Assembly: GCF_014842975.1 (NCBI RefSeq)
Contig: NZ_JACYXK010000029.1
Location: 124,001-188,000, forward strand
From: Rhodanobacter sp. DHB23
GTDB lineage: Bacteria; Pseudomonadota; Gammaproteobacteria; Xanthomonadales; Rhodanobacteraceae
Direction of reading: 5' to 3'
DNA: 64,000 nucleotides
Position 1 is the stretch's first letter. Every line of letters starts with the position of its first letter. Made by a program: the position numbers and the translations under genes. Of the stretch, positions 17,281 through 27,114 are shown one piece after another. Under the pieces are notes generated by a model, which made no database searches, was not told where the DNA came from, and saw nothing but the letters and a program-made list of their open reading frames with translations.

Positions 17281-20200
17281 GGGTTACTCCGGGGTTGCCT
17301 TGCGGCGCATGCTTCTGGCCATAGCGCCGATGGATGATGCTGAACACGACAGGGACGAAGAGCAGGGTGGAAATCGTGGCGAACACCAGGCCGCCGATCA
17401 CCGCGCGGCCGAGCGGCGCGTTCTGCTCGCCGCCCTCGCCCAGCGCCAGCGCCATCGGAAGCATGCCGATGACCATCGCCAGCGCGGTCATGCAGACCGG
17501 GCGGAAGCGGGTGAAGCCGGCTTCCAGCGCGGCACGCGTCGCGTCGCCATGCTCGTGCAGGCGTTCGCGGCAGAAACTCACCACCAGGATCGAGTTGGCC
17601 GTGGCCACGCCCATGCACATGATCGCGCCGGTGAGCGCGGGCACCGACAGCGTGGTGTGCGTGGCGAACAGGATCCAGATGATGCCGGCCAGCGCGGCCG
17701 GCAGTGCGGTGATGATCACGAACGGATCGGCCCAGGACTGGAAGTTCACCACGATCAGGAAGTAGATCAGCACGATCGCGCCGAGCAGGCCGAACAGCAG
17801 GCCCGAGAACGCGCTGTTCATCGTCTGCACCTGGCCGCGCAGGACGATGGTGGAACCCTTCGGGGCGTCCTTGGCGTTGGCGGCGATGATCTTCTGGATG
17901 TCCGCCGCCACCGCGCCGAGGTCGCGTCCCTGCGTGCTGGCGAAGATCTGCACCATCGGCTGGATGTCGTATTCCGAGAACACCGCGTCGGCGCGGCCGT
18001 ACTTGATGTCCGCGATGCCGCCGAGCACGGTGGTCGGCCCGCCGGTGGCGTTGACCGGCATGTCGGCCAGCGCGGCGGCGGAGTCCAGGCGGTACTGCGG
18101 CGTCTGCATCACGATCGGATAGGTGATGCCGTTCTGCGGATTGAGCCAGTAGGTCGGCGCCACCTGGCTGCTGCCGGCGAGGTTCACCACCATGCTGTTG
18201 GTGACGTCGCGCGCGGTGGCGCCGGTGTACTGCGCACGCGTGCGGTCGAGGTCCACGTTGACCGTGGGCAGCGACTGCGACTGCTGGATGCGCGCGTCGG
18301 CCACGCCGGTAACGCGGCGGATCTGCGCCAGCAGCTTGTTGGCATAGGCGAAATCCTCCGGCAAGTTGCGGCCGCGCACCTGCAACTCGATGGGAGCGGG
18401 CGTGCCGAAGTTGAGGATCTGGCTGACGATGTCCGCCGGCAGGAAGGCGAAGGTCACGCCGGGGAAGCGCTTCGGCAGCTCCTCGCGCAGGCGCTTCACG
18501 TAGTCGTCGGTCGGCGCATGGCCTTCGCGCAGCGCGATCTGGATGTCGCCGTCCTGCTCGCCGATGGTGCCGGTGTTGTTGTAGACGGTGTTGATCGAGG
18601 ACAGGAACGGCGCGCCGATGTTGTCGGCCACCGTGTCCAGGTCCTGCGCCGGGATGATCTGGCGGATCGACTGCTCGATGTGGCTGAACTGCGCGGCGGT
18701 GTCCTCCAGCCGCGTGCCGACGCGCACGCGCACGTGGATCAGCATCTGGCCGGCATCCACCGACGGGAAGAAGTTGCGGCCGAGGAAGGGCGTGAGTCCG
18801 AACGACAGCACCACGAAGGCGAGGAAGCCCATCACGAACACGCGCCGATGGCGCAGCGCCAGCCCGAGCATGCCGTGGTAGCCGACGCGGATCTTCTCGA
18901 AGCGCGCCTCGAAGCCGCGCTGGAAGCGCACCAGCGGATTGCGCGACGGCGCGTGCAGGCTGTCGTCGCCATGCGCGCCGACGCCCGGCGCATGCGCCTT
19001 CAGCAGGTAGTTCGCCATCGTCGGCACCAGCGTGCGCGACAGGATGAACGAGCACACCATCGCGAACATCACCGCCTCGGCCATCGGCACGAACAGGTAG
19101 CGCGCCACGCCTTCGAGGAAGAACATCGGCACGAACACGATGCAGATGCACAGCAGCGAGACGAAGGCCGGCGTCACGATCTGCGCCGCGCCGTCCATGA
19201 TCGCGGTTTCCACGTCCTTGCCGTGCTCGAGGTGCCAGTTGATGTTCTCGATGGTCACCGTGGCGTCGTCCACCAGGATGCCCACCGCCAGCGCCAGGCC
19301 GCCCAGGGTCATGATGTTGAGCGTCTGGCCCAGCGCCGCGAGGATCGCCACCGAGCCCAGCACCGCCAGCGGGATCGACACGGCGATGATCACCGTCGAG
19401 CGCCAGCTGCCGAGGAACAGCAGGATCATCAGGCTGGTCAGCGCCGCCGCGATCACGCCTTCGCGGATCACCCCGGTCACCGCCGCACTGACGAACACCG
19501 ACTGGTCGCCCACCGGCTTGACCTGCAGCGCGTCCGGCAAGGTGGGCTTGAGCTCCGTCAGCATCTTCTTGATGCCGCTGATGATGTCCAGCGTGGAGGT
19601 GGCGCCGCTCTTGAACACGCTGAGCAGGATCGAGCGGCTGCCGTCCACGTGCACCATGTTGGTCTGCACCGCGCTGCCGAAGTGCACGTTGGCCACGTCG
19701 CGCATGTAGACCATCGCGCCGTTCACCGACTTGATCGGCAGGTTGGCGAGGTCTTCGAGCCCCGACGGCGCGTTGTTGAGGTTGACCACGTATTCGGTGC
19801 TGCCGACCTTCTGCGTGCCCACCGGCGTCAGCAGGTTCTGCGCAGCCAATGCATTGGCGACGTCGTTGCCGGTGAGTCCGCGCGCCTGCAGCGCGGCCGG
19901 ATCGAGGTCGAACATCACCTGCGGCGTCCTGCCGCCGAACGGGTACGGAATGCCCGCGCCCTCCACCGTCACCAGCCGGGTGCGCACCTGGTTGATGCCG
20001 ATGTCGGTCAGGTTCTGCTCGTTCAGGCCCTTGCCCGACAGCGCCAGCTGGATGATGGGCACGGTCGAGGCGCTGTAGTTGAGGATCAATGGCGGCGTCG
20101 CCCCCGCCGGCAACTGCTTCAGCATGGTCTGCGCGAAGGCGGTGACCTGCGCGTTGGCGATCGCGATGTTCGCGCCCGGGTGGAAGAAGATCTTGATGAT

Positions 20201-20473
20201 GCCGAAGGTGGTGTACGAGTTCGCCTCGATGTGCTCGATGTCGTCCACCGTGGTGGTGAGGCCGCGCTCGAACGGGGTATCGATGCGCCCGGCCATCTGG
20301 TCGGGCGGCAGGCCGGTGTACTGCCAGGCCACCGCGATCACCGGGATGTTGATGCTCGGGAAAATGTCCACCGGCATGCGCATGGCGGCGAGCGTGCCGG
20401 TGATGAGCGTGAGCAGGGCGAGGACGACGAAGGTATACGGTCGCGAGAGCGCGATCCGGACTAGATCTAGCAT
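17267..20473 (-). CDS. Efflux RND permease subunit (HAE-like)
   Basis: This 1068-residue inner-membrane proton antiporter is the motor of a tripartite efflux system. It has twelve helices and two large periplasmic loops; MPVDIFPSINIPVI follows helix 1. The TM4 proton-relay pair is Asp402-Asp403 (GILVDDATVTIEN). In TM10, GVATANSILVV (955-965) has Ala959 where AcrB has the essential Lys940. The protein therefore belongs to a variant RND subgroup rather than to classical AcrB. A sensor kinase/response regulator pair lies directly upstream on the same strand and may control it. Confidence 0.92.
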   Translation of the reverse strand: MLDLVRIALSRPYTFVVLALLTLITGTLAAMRMPVDIFPSINIPVIAVAWQYTGLPPDQMAGRIDTPFERGLTTTVDDIEHIEANSYTTFGIIKIFFHPGANIAIANAQVTAFAQTMLKQLPAGATPPLILNYSASTVPIIQLALSGKGLNEQNLTDIGINQVRTRLVTVEGAGIPYPFGGRTPQVMFDLDPAALQARGLTGNDVANALAAQNLLTPVGTQKVGSTEYVVNLNNAPSGLEDLANLPIKSVNGAMVYMRDVANVHFGSAVQTNMVHVDGSRSILLSVFKSGATSTLDIISGIKKMLTELKPTLPDALQVKPVGDQSVFVSAAVTGVIREGVIAAALTSLMILLFLGSWRSTVIIAVSIPLAVLGSVAILAALGQTLNIMTLGGLALAVGILVDDATVTIENINWHLEHGKDVETAIMDGAAQIVTPAFVSLLCICIVFVPMFFLEGVARYLFVPMAEAVMFAMVCSFILSRTLVPTMANYLLKAHAPGVGAHGDDSLHAPSRNPLVRFQRGFEARFEKIRVGYHGMLGLALRHRRVFVMGFLAFVVLSFGLTPFLGRNFFPSVDAGQMLIHVRVRVGTRLEDTAAQFSHIEQSIRQIIPAQDLDTVADNIGAPFLSSINTVYNNTGTIGEQDGDIQIALREGHAPTDDYVKRLREELPKRFPGVTFAFLPADIVSQILNFGTPAPIELQVRGRNLPEDFAYANKLLAQIRRVTGVADARIQQSQSLPTVNVDLDRTRAQYTGATARDVTNSMVVNLAGSSQVAPTYWLNPQNGITYPIVMQTPQYRLDSAAALADMPVNATGGPTTVLGGIADIKYGRADAVFSEYDIQPMVQIFASTQGRDLGAVAADIQKIIAANAKDAPKGSTIVLRGQVQTMNSAFSGLLFGLLGAIVLIYFLIVVNFQSWADPFVIITALPAALAGIIWILFATHTTLSVPALTGAIMCMGVATANSILVVSFCRERLHEHGDATRAALEAGFTRFRPVCMTALAMVIGMLPMALALGEGGEQNAPLGRAVIGGLVFATISTLLFVPVVFSIIHRRYGQKHAPQGNPGVTHVPA

Positions 20474-20537
20474 GCTGGGGATTCCGAGCGCCGATGTTGC
20501 ATCGCGGTAATTTTCCCACGCGAGGGGCGCCCAGCCT

Positions 20538-20555
20538 CATGAAGATAATTTCATG
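20538..20555. promoter_or_regulatory. AT-rich inverted repeat upstream of the RND operon
   Basis: CATGAA (20538-20543) and TTCATG (20550-20555) are exact complements with a 6-base AT-rich spacer. The site lies 65-82 bases upstream of the pump start, in the gap after the sensor kinase gene. It is the best candidate in this gap for binding of the adjacent OmpR-type regulator, though that assignment is inference. Confidence 0.4.
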
Positions 20556-20568
20556 TACCCGCCCTGCT

Positions 20569-20594
20569 CCCCTCTCCCACAAGTGGGAGAGGGG
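20569..20594. repeat. Perfect palindrome, CCTCTCCCAC type
   Basis: Twelve bases (CCCCTCTCCCAC) and their complement flank an AA centre. The same core palindrome recurs at 27947-27970 and variants occur at 22682-22773. Here it lies just after the sensor kinase stop and could terminate or attenuate the two-component transcript before the pump operon. Confidence 0.7.
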
Positions 20595-20603
20595 CTTGAT
20601 GGC

Positions 20604-21989
20604 TTACGCTGCCTCGACCGCCGGCTCCGCCAGGCAATGCATGCTGATGCACGCGCCGCCACCGTCGCCGTCGCCGATCTCCAGCGCGTAGCCGTGCAGG
20701 CGCACGATCGCGCTGACGATGCTCAACCCCAGCCCCGAGCCCGGCGTGCTGCGGCTGTTGTCGCCACGATAGAAGCGCCGCGTTACCGAATCGCGCTCCC
20801 CCGCGGGAATGCCTGGACCACCATCCACCACGTCCACGCGGGGACCATTGCGCTCCATCTGCGCGCGCAGCAGCACGCGACCGCCGGCGGGGGTGAACTT
20901 GATCGCATTGCCGACCAGGTTGGCGAAGGCCTCGAACAGCAGATGCGCATCGCCACGCAGCGGCACCAGCGGCGCCAGTTCCAGCACGAAGCGCAGGCCG
21001 CGGTCCTCGGCCAGCGGCGCGTAGAAGTCGTGCACCTGCTGCAGCACGCGTTCCAGGTCCACTTCGCTGAAGCACGCGCTGCGATGCCGGTCTTCCAGTT
21101 CGGACACGCGCAGCAGGGCGCGGAAGCGCGTCAGCACCGCATCGATGTCGGCCACGCAGGCCTCCATCAATTCGGCCTCGGGCCTGCCGTCCAGTTGCTG
21201 CTGGGCGCGGTAGAGCCGCGCACGCAGGCGCGTCAGCGGCGTGCGCAGGTCGTGCGCGATGTTGTCGCAGACGCCCTTCACCTCGCCCATCAGGCGTTCG
21301 ATTTCGCCCAGCATGGTGTTGACGATGCCGGCCAGTACGTCCAGTTCGTCGCCGCGCCGGCTCACCGGCAGGCGTCTGGTGAGGTCGCCGCGCTGGATCG
21401 GTTCGGTGGCCAGCTGGATCGCGCGGATGCGCCGCGCCGGGCCGCGGCTGAGCAGCAGGCCGCCGAGCAGGCCCGGGATCACCGTCAGCGACAGGCCCCA
21501 CAACAGGGTGCGGCGGATGATCGCGCCCAGCCCGTCGATGGTGCTGGTGTCCTTGGCCAGCACCAGCAGTTCGCCGCCATGGAGACGTTGCCCCATCGCG
21601 CGTGCACTGATGTCGCTGCGCAGACGATCCATGCGCAGCACGCCCTTGGGCAGCAGATGCATCCGGCCGTCCGCCACCAACCCTTGCGGCAGGCTGGCGA
21701 TGTTGCCGGCCAACGGCCTGCCCTGTGTGTCGAACAACCCGGCCGACATGATGCCGTGCGGATCCAGCGTGCCCGCCGCATCCACCGCCTGCGGCAAGTG
21801 CGCCTCGTCCATCTGCCCCAGGTACTGCATGCGCTGCGACACGATCTCGTCGAGCACGTGGGTGAGGTAGCGCGAGCTTTCCCACTGGATCGCGCCCAGC
21901 AGCACCACGCTCCACACCACGAACAGCGCGCCGTAGATCAGGATCAGGCGCGAGGTGGCCGAGCGCCAGACGTCAATCAGCGGGCGCAA
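20604..21989 (-). CDS. Two-component sensor histidine kinase
   Basis: This 461-residue membrane sensor has helix 1 at about 15-34, a periplasmic domain of roughly 120 residues, helix 2 near 160-182, then HAMP, HisKA and HATPase domains. The phospho-acceptor is His246 (DNIAHDLRTPL). The ATP site has Asn361 (N box), DGGPG at 389-393 and GSGLGLSIV at 418-426. Its start overlaps the end of the response regulator gene by 17 bases. The stimulus is unknown, but position suggests control of the RND pump genes downstream. Confidence 0.9.
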   Translation of the reverse strand: MRPLIDVWRSATSRLILIYGALFVVWSVVLLGAIQWESSRYLTHVLDEIVSQRMQYLGQMDEAHLPQAVDAAGTLDPHGIMSAGLFDTQGRPLAGNIASLPQGLVADGRMHLLPKGVLRMDRLRSDISARAMGQRLHGGELLVLAKDTSTIDGLGAIIRRTLLWGLSLTVIPGLLGGLLLSRGPARRIRAIQLATEPIQRGDLTRRLPVSRRGDELDVLAGIVNTMLGEIERLMGEVKGVCDNIAHDLRTPLTRLRARLYRAQQQLDGRPEAELMEACVADIDAVLTRFRALLRVSELEDRHRSACFSEVDLERVLQQVHDFYAPLAEDRGLRFVLELAPLVPLRGDAHLLFEAFANLVGNAIKFTPAGGRVLLRAQMERNGPRVDVVDGGPGIPAGERDSVTRRFYRGDNSRSTPGSGLGLSIVSAIVRLHGYALEIGDGDGGGACISMHCLAEPAVEAA

Positions 21990-22650
21990 GGCGATACCCC
22001 GAGCCGCGCACGGTGTGGATCAGCGCGGGCAGGCCCGCGACGTCGATCTTGCGGCGCAGGCGGCCGATGTGGACGTCGATCACGTTGGTGCCCGGGTCGA
22101 AATGGAAGCCCCAGACGTGCTCGAAGATCATCGTGCGGCTGAGCACCTGGCCGGAATTGCGCATGAGGAACTCCAGCAACCGGTATTCCGTGGGCAAGAG
22201 CGAAAGCGGCTGGCCGTCGCGCCAGGCGACGTGCCGCACCAGATCGAGTTCTAGGTCGGCCACACGCAGGCGATTCTCCGCCTGCGGCTGATGCCGCCGC
22301 AACAGCACCTCGACCCGCGCCGCCATTTCGTCCGGCGCGAACGGCTTGGTGAGGTAGTCGTCGCCGCCTGCGCGCAGGCCGCGCACGCGCTCGTCCACTT
22401 CGCTCAAGGCGCTGATCATCAGCACCGGCGTCTCCACGCGGCGCTCGCGCAATGCGGTAATGACGTCGATGCCGCTCATGCCCGGCAGCATGCGGTCCAG
22501 CGTGATCAGGTCGTAGCCGCCGGCCAGCGCGTGCTCCAGGCCCGCGCGACCGGTGGCTATCCAGTCCGCCACCATGCCGTGCGCGGCGAGTTCCGTGACG
22601 ATCTCGCGCGCGGTGACTTCGTCGTCTTCGATGACCAGGATGCGGGGCAT
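21973..22650 (-). CDS. OmpR-family response regulator
   Basis: This is a 225-residue DNA-binding response regulator. The receiver has acidic residues 8-10 (IEDDE), phospho-acceptor Asp52 (LDRMLPG) and Lys102 (LTKPF). A winged-helix C-terminal domain follows (LSLLPTEYRLLEFL ... VHIGRLRRKID ... TVRGSGYRL). The ATG at 22650 starts MPRILVIEDD; a longer in-frame extension upstream crosses palindromic repeats and is rejected. It overlaps the kinase gene by 17 bases. Confidence 0.92.
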   Translation of the reverse strand: MPRILVIEDDEVTAREIVTELAAHGMVADWIATGRAGLEHALAGGYDLITLDRMLPGMSGIDVITALRERRVETPVLMISALSEVDERVRGLRAGGDDYLTKPFAPDEMAARVEVLLRRHQPQAENRLRVADLELDLVRHVAWRDGQPLSLLPTEYRLLEFLMRNSGQVLSRTMIFEHVWGFHFDPGTNVIDVHIGRLRRKIDVAGLPALIHTVRGSGYRLAPAD

Positions 22651-22681
22651 CGCGGAATCCGGGGTGGCGTCAGCTTCAGCG

Positions 22682-22773
22682 CCCTCCCCTGCTAGCAGGG
22701 GAGGGTCGGGGTGGGGTGCCTTTGCTTCGGCAACCTTACCCCCTCCCAACCTCCCCCTGCATGCAGGGGGAGG
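22682..22773. repeat. Two perfect 24-bp palindromes upstream of the two-component genes
   Basis: One palindrome (22682-22705) is centred on GCTAGC and flanked by runs CCCTCCCCT/AGGGGAGGG. The other (22750-22773) is centred on GCATGC and flanked by CCTCCCCCT/AGGGGGAGG. The 44 bases between are also C/G-run rich. These belong to the CCTCTCCC-type family. They lie between the rpoH terminator and the response regulator start, both on the minus strand. Confidence 0.7.
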
Positions 22774-22783
22774 AGCAAACGAA

Positions 22784-22804
22784 ACGGCCCGCATCGCGGG
22801 CCGT
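22784..22804 (-). terminator. Rho-independent terminator of rpoH
   Basis: On the minus strand ACGGCCCGC and GCGGGCCGT pair as a 9-bp GC-rich stem around a 3-base loop, followed by TTCGTTTGCT. It lies 20 bases past the rpoH stop. Confidence 0.75.
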
Positions 22805-22823
22805 TGTCTGTTACCTCATTGGA

Positions 22824-23681
<858 letters not shown>

Positions 23682-23709
23682 GGGAAACCTCCGGTACAAG
23701 GACTTCAGG

Positions 23710-23736
23710 TTAGCACTCTGGTGATTGGAGTGCTAA
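23710..23736. promoter_or_regulatory. CIRCE element (HrcA operator) upstream of rpoH
   Basis: TTAGCACTC (23710-23718), 9 spacer bases, then GAGTGCTAA (23728-23736). This matches the CIRCE consensus at all 18 conserved positions. It sits 29 bases upstream of the rpoH ATG, within the leader or promoter. CIRCE is the operator of the heat-labile repressor HrcA, best known at groESL and dnaKJ. No chaperone gene is adjacent; the other neighbour (starting 23918, + strand) is a dioxygenase gene. Confidence 0.9.
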
Positions 23737-23917
23737 AGCCGCGGATAGTTCACGGCCTTTAGTGAACCGAATCGTACAGAAATATGGGCTGCTTGTCCAT
23801 CCTGCACCCCGCGGCCCTGCCGGGCATGGGCCGTTGGGCAGGGCTTGAAAACGGTCGCGGGGTGGCCGCGGCGCTTACTACAATGCCGGGAGAAGCCACG
23901 CCACAAGGGGAATCTGC

Positions 23918-24601
23918 TTGATCGTCTGTGTACCCGATGTGCTGACCGCGCAGGAACTGGCCGCGCTGCGCGCCGAACTGCAATCCGCTCCCTTCGTCGA
24001 CGGCGCCGCCACGGCCGGCTGGTCGGCGCGCACCGTGAAGAAGAACCAGCAGATCGACACCGGCAGTGCGAACTACGCGCGGATGGCCGACATCGTGCGC
24101 ACCGCCTTCCACCGCCATGGCCTGCTGCAGGCGGCGCTGCTGCCGGCGGCGAGCACCCTGCCACTGTTCAACCGCTATGCCGGCGGCATGGAGTACGGCG
24201 CGCACGTCGACTCCCCGATCATGGGCAGCATGGGCAACGCGGTGCGCAGCGACATCGCGATCACCGTGTTCCTCTCCGATCCGCGCAGCTACGACGGTGG
24301 CGAACTGGTGACGCATGCCAGCGGCGGCATGGAACACCGATTCAAGCTGGAGGCCGGCGCCGCCATCGCCTACCCGGCCAACACCCTGCACCACGTCGGC
24401 ACGGTGACCCGCGGCGCACGCGACGCGGCCATCATCTGGGTGCAGAGCATGGTGCGCGACCCGGCCCGGCGCGAACTGCTGTGGGATCTGGAAAGCGCCA
24501 AGCGCGACATCTTCGGGCGCGAGGGCAAGAGCACGGCCTTCGACGCCGTGAGCCGCTCGCACGCGAACCTGCTGCGCATGTGGGCTGAAGTGACCGGGTA
24601 A
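23918..24601 (+). CDS. piuC: Fe(II)/2-oxoglutarate hydroxylase, PiuC/YbiX type
   Basis: This 227-residue PKHD-type hydroxylase belongs to a family often found beside iron-siderophore receptors. The iron ligands His96 and Asp98 (YGAHVDSP) and His158 (NTLHHV) are present, and Arg165 is placed to bind 2-oxoglutarate. The start is a TTG with AAGGGG 7 bases upstream; no ATG precedes the conserved N-terminus. The biological substrate is not known. No receptor gene lies beside it here; the gene ends one base before the convergent ung. Confidence 0.87.
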   Translation: MIVCVPDVLTAQELAALRAELQSAPFVDGAATAGWSARTVKKNQQIDTGSANYARMADIVRTAFHRHGLLQAALLPAASTLPLFNRYAGGMEYGAHVDSPIMGSMGNAVRSDIAITVFLSDPRSYDGGELVTHASGGMEHRFKLEAGAAIAYPANTLHHVGTVTRGARDAAIIWVQSMVRDPARRELLWDLESAKRDIFGREGKSTAFDAVSRSHANLLRMWAEVTG

Positions 24602-25300
24602 TCAACCCGGCAACGCAGCGCGCGACGGCAACGACCAGTCGACTGGCGCCTGCCCGTGCGCCTCGAGGTAACGGTTGGCCGCGGAGAAATGCCCGCAGCC
24701 GAGGAAGCCGCGGTGCGCCGACAGCGGCGAGGGATGCACGCTTTTCAGCACGCAGTGCCTGCGCGTGTCGATGAGCTGGCCCTTGCGCTGGGCATAGCTG
24801 CCCCAGAGCATGAACACGAGGCCTTCGCGCTCGCGGTTGAGCGCATCGATGGCCGCGTCGGTGAAACCTTCCCAGCCCTTGCCCTGATGGGAGGCGGCCA
24901 GCCCGCGCTCCACAGTGAGCACCGCGTTGAGCAGCAGCACGCCGCGGTCGGCCCAGGGCGTGAGGCAACCGTGGTCGGGCGGGGCGATGCCGAGGTCGCG
25001 GTCGATTTCCTTGAAGATGTTCACCAGCGACGGCGGCGTCTGCACGCCCGGGCGTACCGAGAAGCACAGGCCATGCGCCTGGCCGGGGCCGTGGTACGGA
25101 TCCTGGCCGAGGATCACCACGCGCACCGCGTCGAACGGCGTGTGGTCGAACGCGGCGAAGATCTCCGCGCCCGGCGGATAGACCGCCTTGCCCGCGCGCT
25201 TCTCGCTGCGCAGGAATTCGGCCAGCGCCTGCATCTCGGGCCGCTGCAGGCAGGCGCCGATGCGCGCCTTCCACGAAGGCTCCAGCCGCACCTCGCTCAT
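24602..25300 (-). CDS. ung: Uracil-DNA glycosylase
   Basis: This 232-residue enzyme removes uracil from DNA to start base-excision repair. The water-activating loop GQDPYH is at 65-70 (Asp67), and the leucine intercalation loop [11 protein letters not shown] starts at His189. Length and motifs match family 1 UDG. The ATG overlaps the stop of the dual-receiver gene by 4 bases (ATGA), so it is the last gene of an ftsE-ftsX-regulator-ung operon. Confidence 0.95.
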   Translation of the reverse strand: MSEVRLEPSWKARIGACLQRPEMQALAEFLRSEKRAGKAVYPPGAEIFAAFDHTPFDAVRVVILGQDPYHGPGQAHGLCFSVRPGVQTPPSLVNIFKEIDRDLGIAPPDHGCLTPWADRGVLLLNAVLTVERGLAASHQGKGWEGFTDAAIDALNREREGLVFMLWGSYAQRKGQLIDTRRHCVLKSVHPSPLSAHRGFLGCGHFSAANRYLEAHGQAPVDWSLPSRAALPG

Positions 25301-26139
25301 GCGGCGGCGCCGCGCTGGCGCAGGTGCCGCGCCACGCGCAACTGGAACAGCAGCTTGGTGACCAGCAGCTTTTCGTCCACCGGCTTTTCCACCAGGTCGT
25401 TGGCGCCGGCCTTGATCAGCGCGGCCTGGTTGGCCGGGTTCTCGTCGCCCGTCATCACCAGCACCGGCAGCTTGCCCTTGCCGTAGCCGAAGTGGTTGCG
25501 GATGCGCTCAAGCAGGTCGCCGCCGGTGAGCTCGCCCTTCAGGCTCACGTCGGTGAGCACCACGTCGGCACCCACTTCGCCGCGCACCCTGGCGGTTTCC
25601 AGCATCGCCAGCGCGTCTTCCACGCTGACCACGTGGTGCACGGTGAGGCCGTACTTCTCCAGCATGCGGCGGGTGGCCAGCGCGACCACGCGGCTGTCTT
25701 CCACGTACAGCACCTCGCCTTCCGCGCTGCCCTCCGGGCGCACGTAGCCGCGGATGAACTCGGCCAGCGCCTGGAAGCCCAGCGACTTGTCGAAGTAGTC
25801 GGTGACGTCCTCGCCCAGCGTGCGCCGGTGCAGGCGGTCGTCCACGTCGCCGGAAACCACCACGATGGGCACGTAGGCCTGCGGCGCGGATTCGCGCACG
25901 AAGCGCGCCAGTTCCAGGCCATCCATGTCGGGCATGCGCAGCGCGGTGGTGATGAAGTCGAACACGCCCTCGCCCAGCAGTTGCTGCGCCTCGCCGCCGC
26001 TGCCGCAGCCCACCACCTCCACGCCCGGGAGCTCGGCCGTCAGCACGCGGGCGATCATCTGCCGCACCATGCGGGAACCGTCGACCACCAGCACGCGTGG
26101 CGCCGTGCCTGCCGAACGGTTGCTGATGTTCGTGTTCAT
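25297..26139 (-). CDS. Dual-receiver response regulator, first receiver degenerate
   Basis: This 280-residue protein is made of two receiver domains and no output domain. The second (about 142-272) is canonical: Glu147/Asp148, phospho-acceptor Asp197 (TDVSLKG), Thr230 and Lys252. The first (about 15-135) keeps Asp20, Ser96 and Lys118 but has Ala66 in [10 protein letters not shown] where the phospho-acceptor Asp should be. It may work as a phosphate-controlled partner for a kinase or another regulator. The ATG at 26139 is chosen; the open frame extends further but overlaps ftsX. It lies 19 bases after ftsX and overlaps ung by 4 bases. Confidence 0.85.
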   Translation of the reverse strand: MNTNISNRSAGTAPRVLVVDGSRMVRQMIARVLTAELPGVEVVGCGSGGEAQQLLGEGVFDFITTALRMPDMDGLELARFVRESAPQAYVPIVVVSGDVDDRLHRRTLGEDVTDYFDKSLGFQALAEFIRGYVRPEGSAEGEVLYVEDSRVVALATRRMLEKYGLTVHHVVSVEDALAMLETARVRGEVGADVVLTDVSLKGELTGGDLLERIRNHFGYGKGKLPVLVMTGDENPANQAALIKAGANDLVEKPVDEKLLVTKLLFQLRVARHLRQRGAAA

Positions 26140-26158
26140 GCCCGTCCCCTGCCCCCGA

Positions 26159-27112
26159 TCAGGCCGCCTTGCGCAACTGCCACGCGCTGACCAGCCGCGC
26201 GCCCAGCCAGCCCAGCACCGCGGCGGCCACCGGCGTTGCCAGCAACAACCACAGCGGCAGGCCGCTGATGTGCAGCTTGCCATCATAGGCCTGGCTCAAC
26301 TGCGCGACCGGCCCGCTCAACGCGAATTCGATCGCCAATGCCAGCAGCGCGGCAAGGATGCCGCTGAACAGGCCGTACCAGATGCCCGCATACAGGTAGG
26401 GGCGGCGCACGAAGGCGCCGCTGGCGCCCACCAGCAGCAGCACGCCGATCTCCTCGCTGCGGCTGGCGATGTCCACCCGCACCGTGTTGCCGACCACCAG
26501 CAGGGCGGCCACCGCCAGCATCAGGGCCAGCGCCAGCACCACGCGGTCGCCGACGCCGAGCAGGGCATCCAGCCGCTGCCGCCAGCTGCCGCTGTCCTGC
26601 ACCTGGGCCACGCTGCGCAGGTCGCGCAGGTCGCCGACCAGCCGTTCCACGGTCGGCGCATCGAGACCAGGCTTGGGTTGCACCATCAGCACGTAGGGCA
26701 GCGGATTCTGCTCCAGCGCGTCGAGCGCGCCGGAAAAGCCCTGCAGCTTCGCCAACTCGTCCAGGCCCTGCTGCGGCGTCTTGACCGTCACCGCCGCCAC
26801 GTCGGAACGGTCGCCCACCTGTTTCGCCAGCAGTTGCACCTGCGATTCGCCCTGGTCCGGCTGCAGGAACACGTTGATCGCCTGGTCCTGGCCCAGCGCC
26901 CGGCCCATCTGCTGCACGTTGCCCAGCAGCAGGCAGAACGCCAGCGGCAATGCCAGCGCCAAGCCCATCACCGCGATGGTGAGCAGGCTGCCGAACGGAC
27001 GCGCGGCGAGCCGGCGCAGGCTGTCGGCGGCGCTCCAGCCGTGGTGCTCACGCCAGCTGGACACGCTGCGGGTGCGGCTGGGTTCGTTGCGCGGGTGGCT
27101 GGCGGCATCCAT
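26159..27112 (-). CDS. ftsX: Cell division protein FtsX
   Basis: This 317-residue inner-membrane protein pairs with FtsE at the division septum to activate peptidoglycan hydrolases. A cytoplasmic N-terminus of about 35 residues precedes the first helix (LLTIAVMGLALALPLAF). A periplasmic loop and three more helices follow, the normal four-helix FtsX layout. ATG 27112 is used; GTG 27118 overlaps the ftsE stop and is an alternative. AGGAGG sits at the end of ftsE. Confidence 0.92.
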   Translation of the reverse strand: MDAASHPRNEPSRTRSVSSWREHHGWSAADSLRRLAARPFGSLLTIAVMGLALALPLAFCLLLGNVQQMGRALGQDQAINVFLQPDQGESQVQLLAKQVGDRSDVAAVTVKTPQQGLDELAKLQGFSGALDALEQNPLPYVLMVQPKPGLDAPTVERLVGDLRDLRSVAQVQDSGSWRQRLDALLGVGDRVVLALALMLAVAALLVVGNTVRVDIASRSEEIGVLLLVGASGAFVRRPYLYAGIWYGLFSGILAALLALAIEFALSGPVAQLSQAYDGKLHISGLPLWLLLATPVAAAVLGWLGARLVSAWQLRKAA

Positions 27113-27114
27113 GG

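Noticed and set aside
23845-23884. TTGAAA...TACAAT as promoter of the dioxygenase gene
   Set aside because: The spacer is 28 bases, too long for a sigma-70 promoter.
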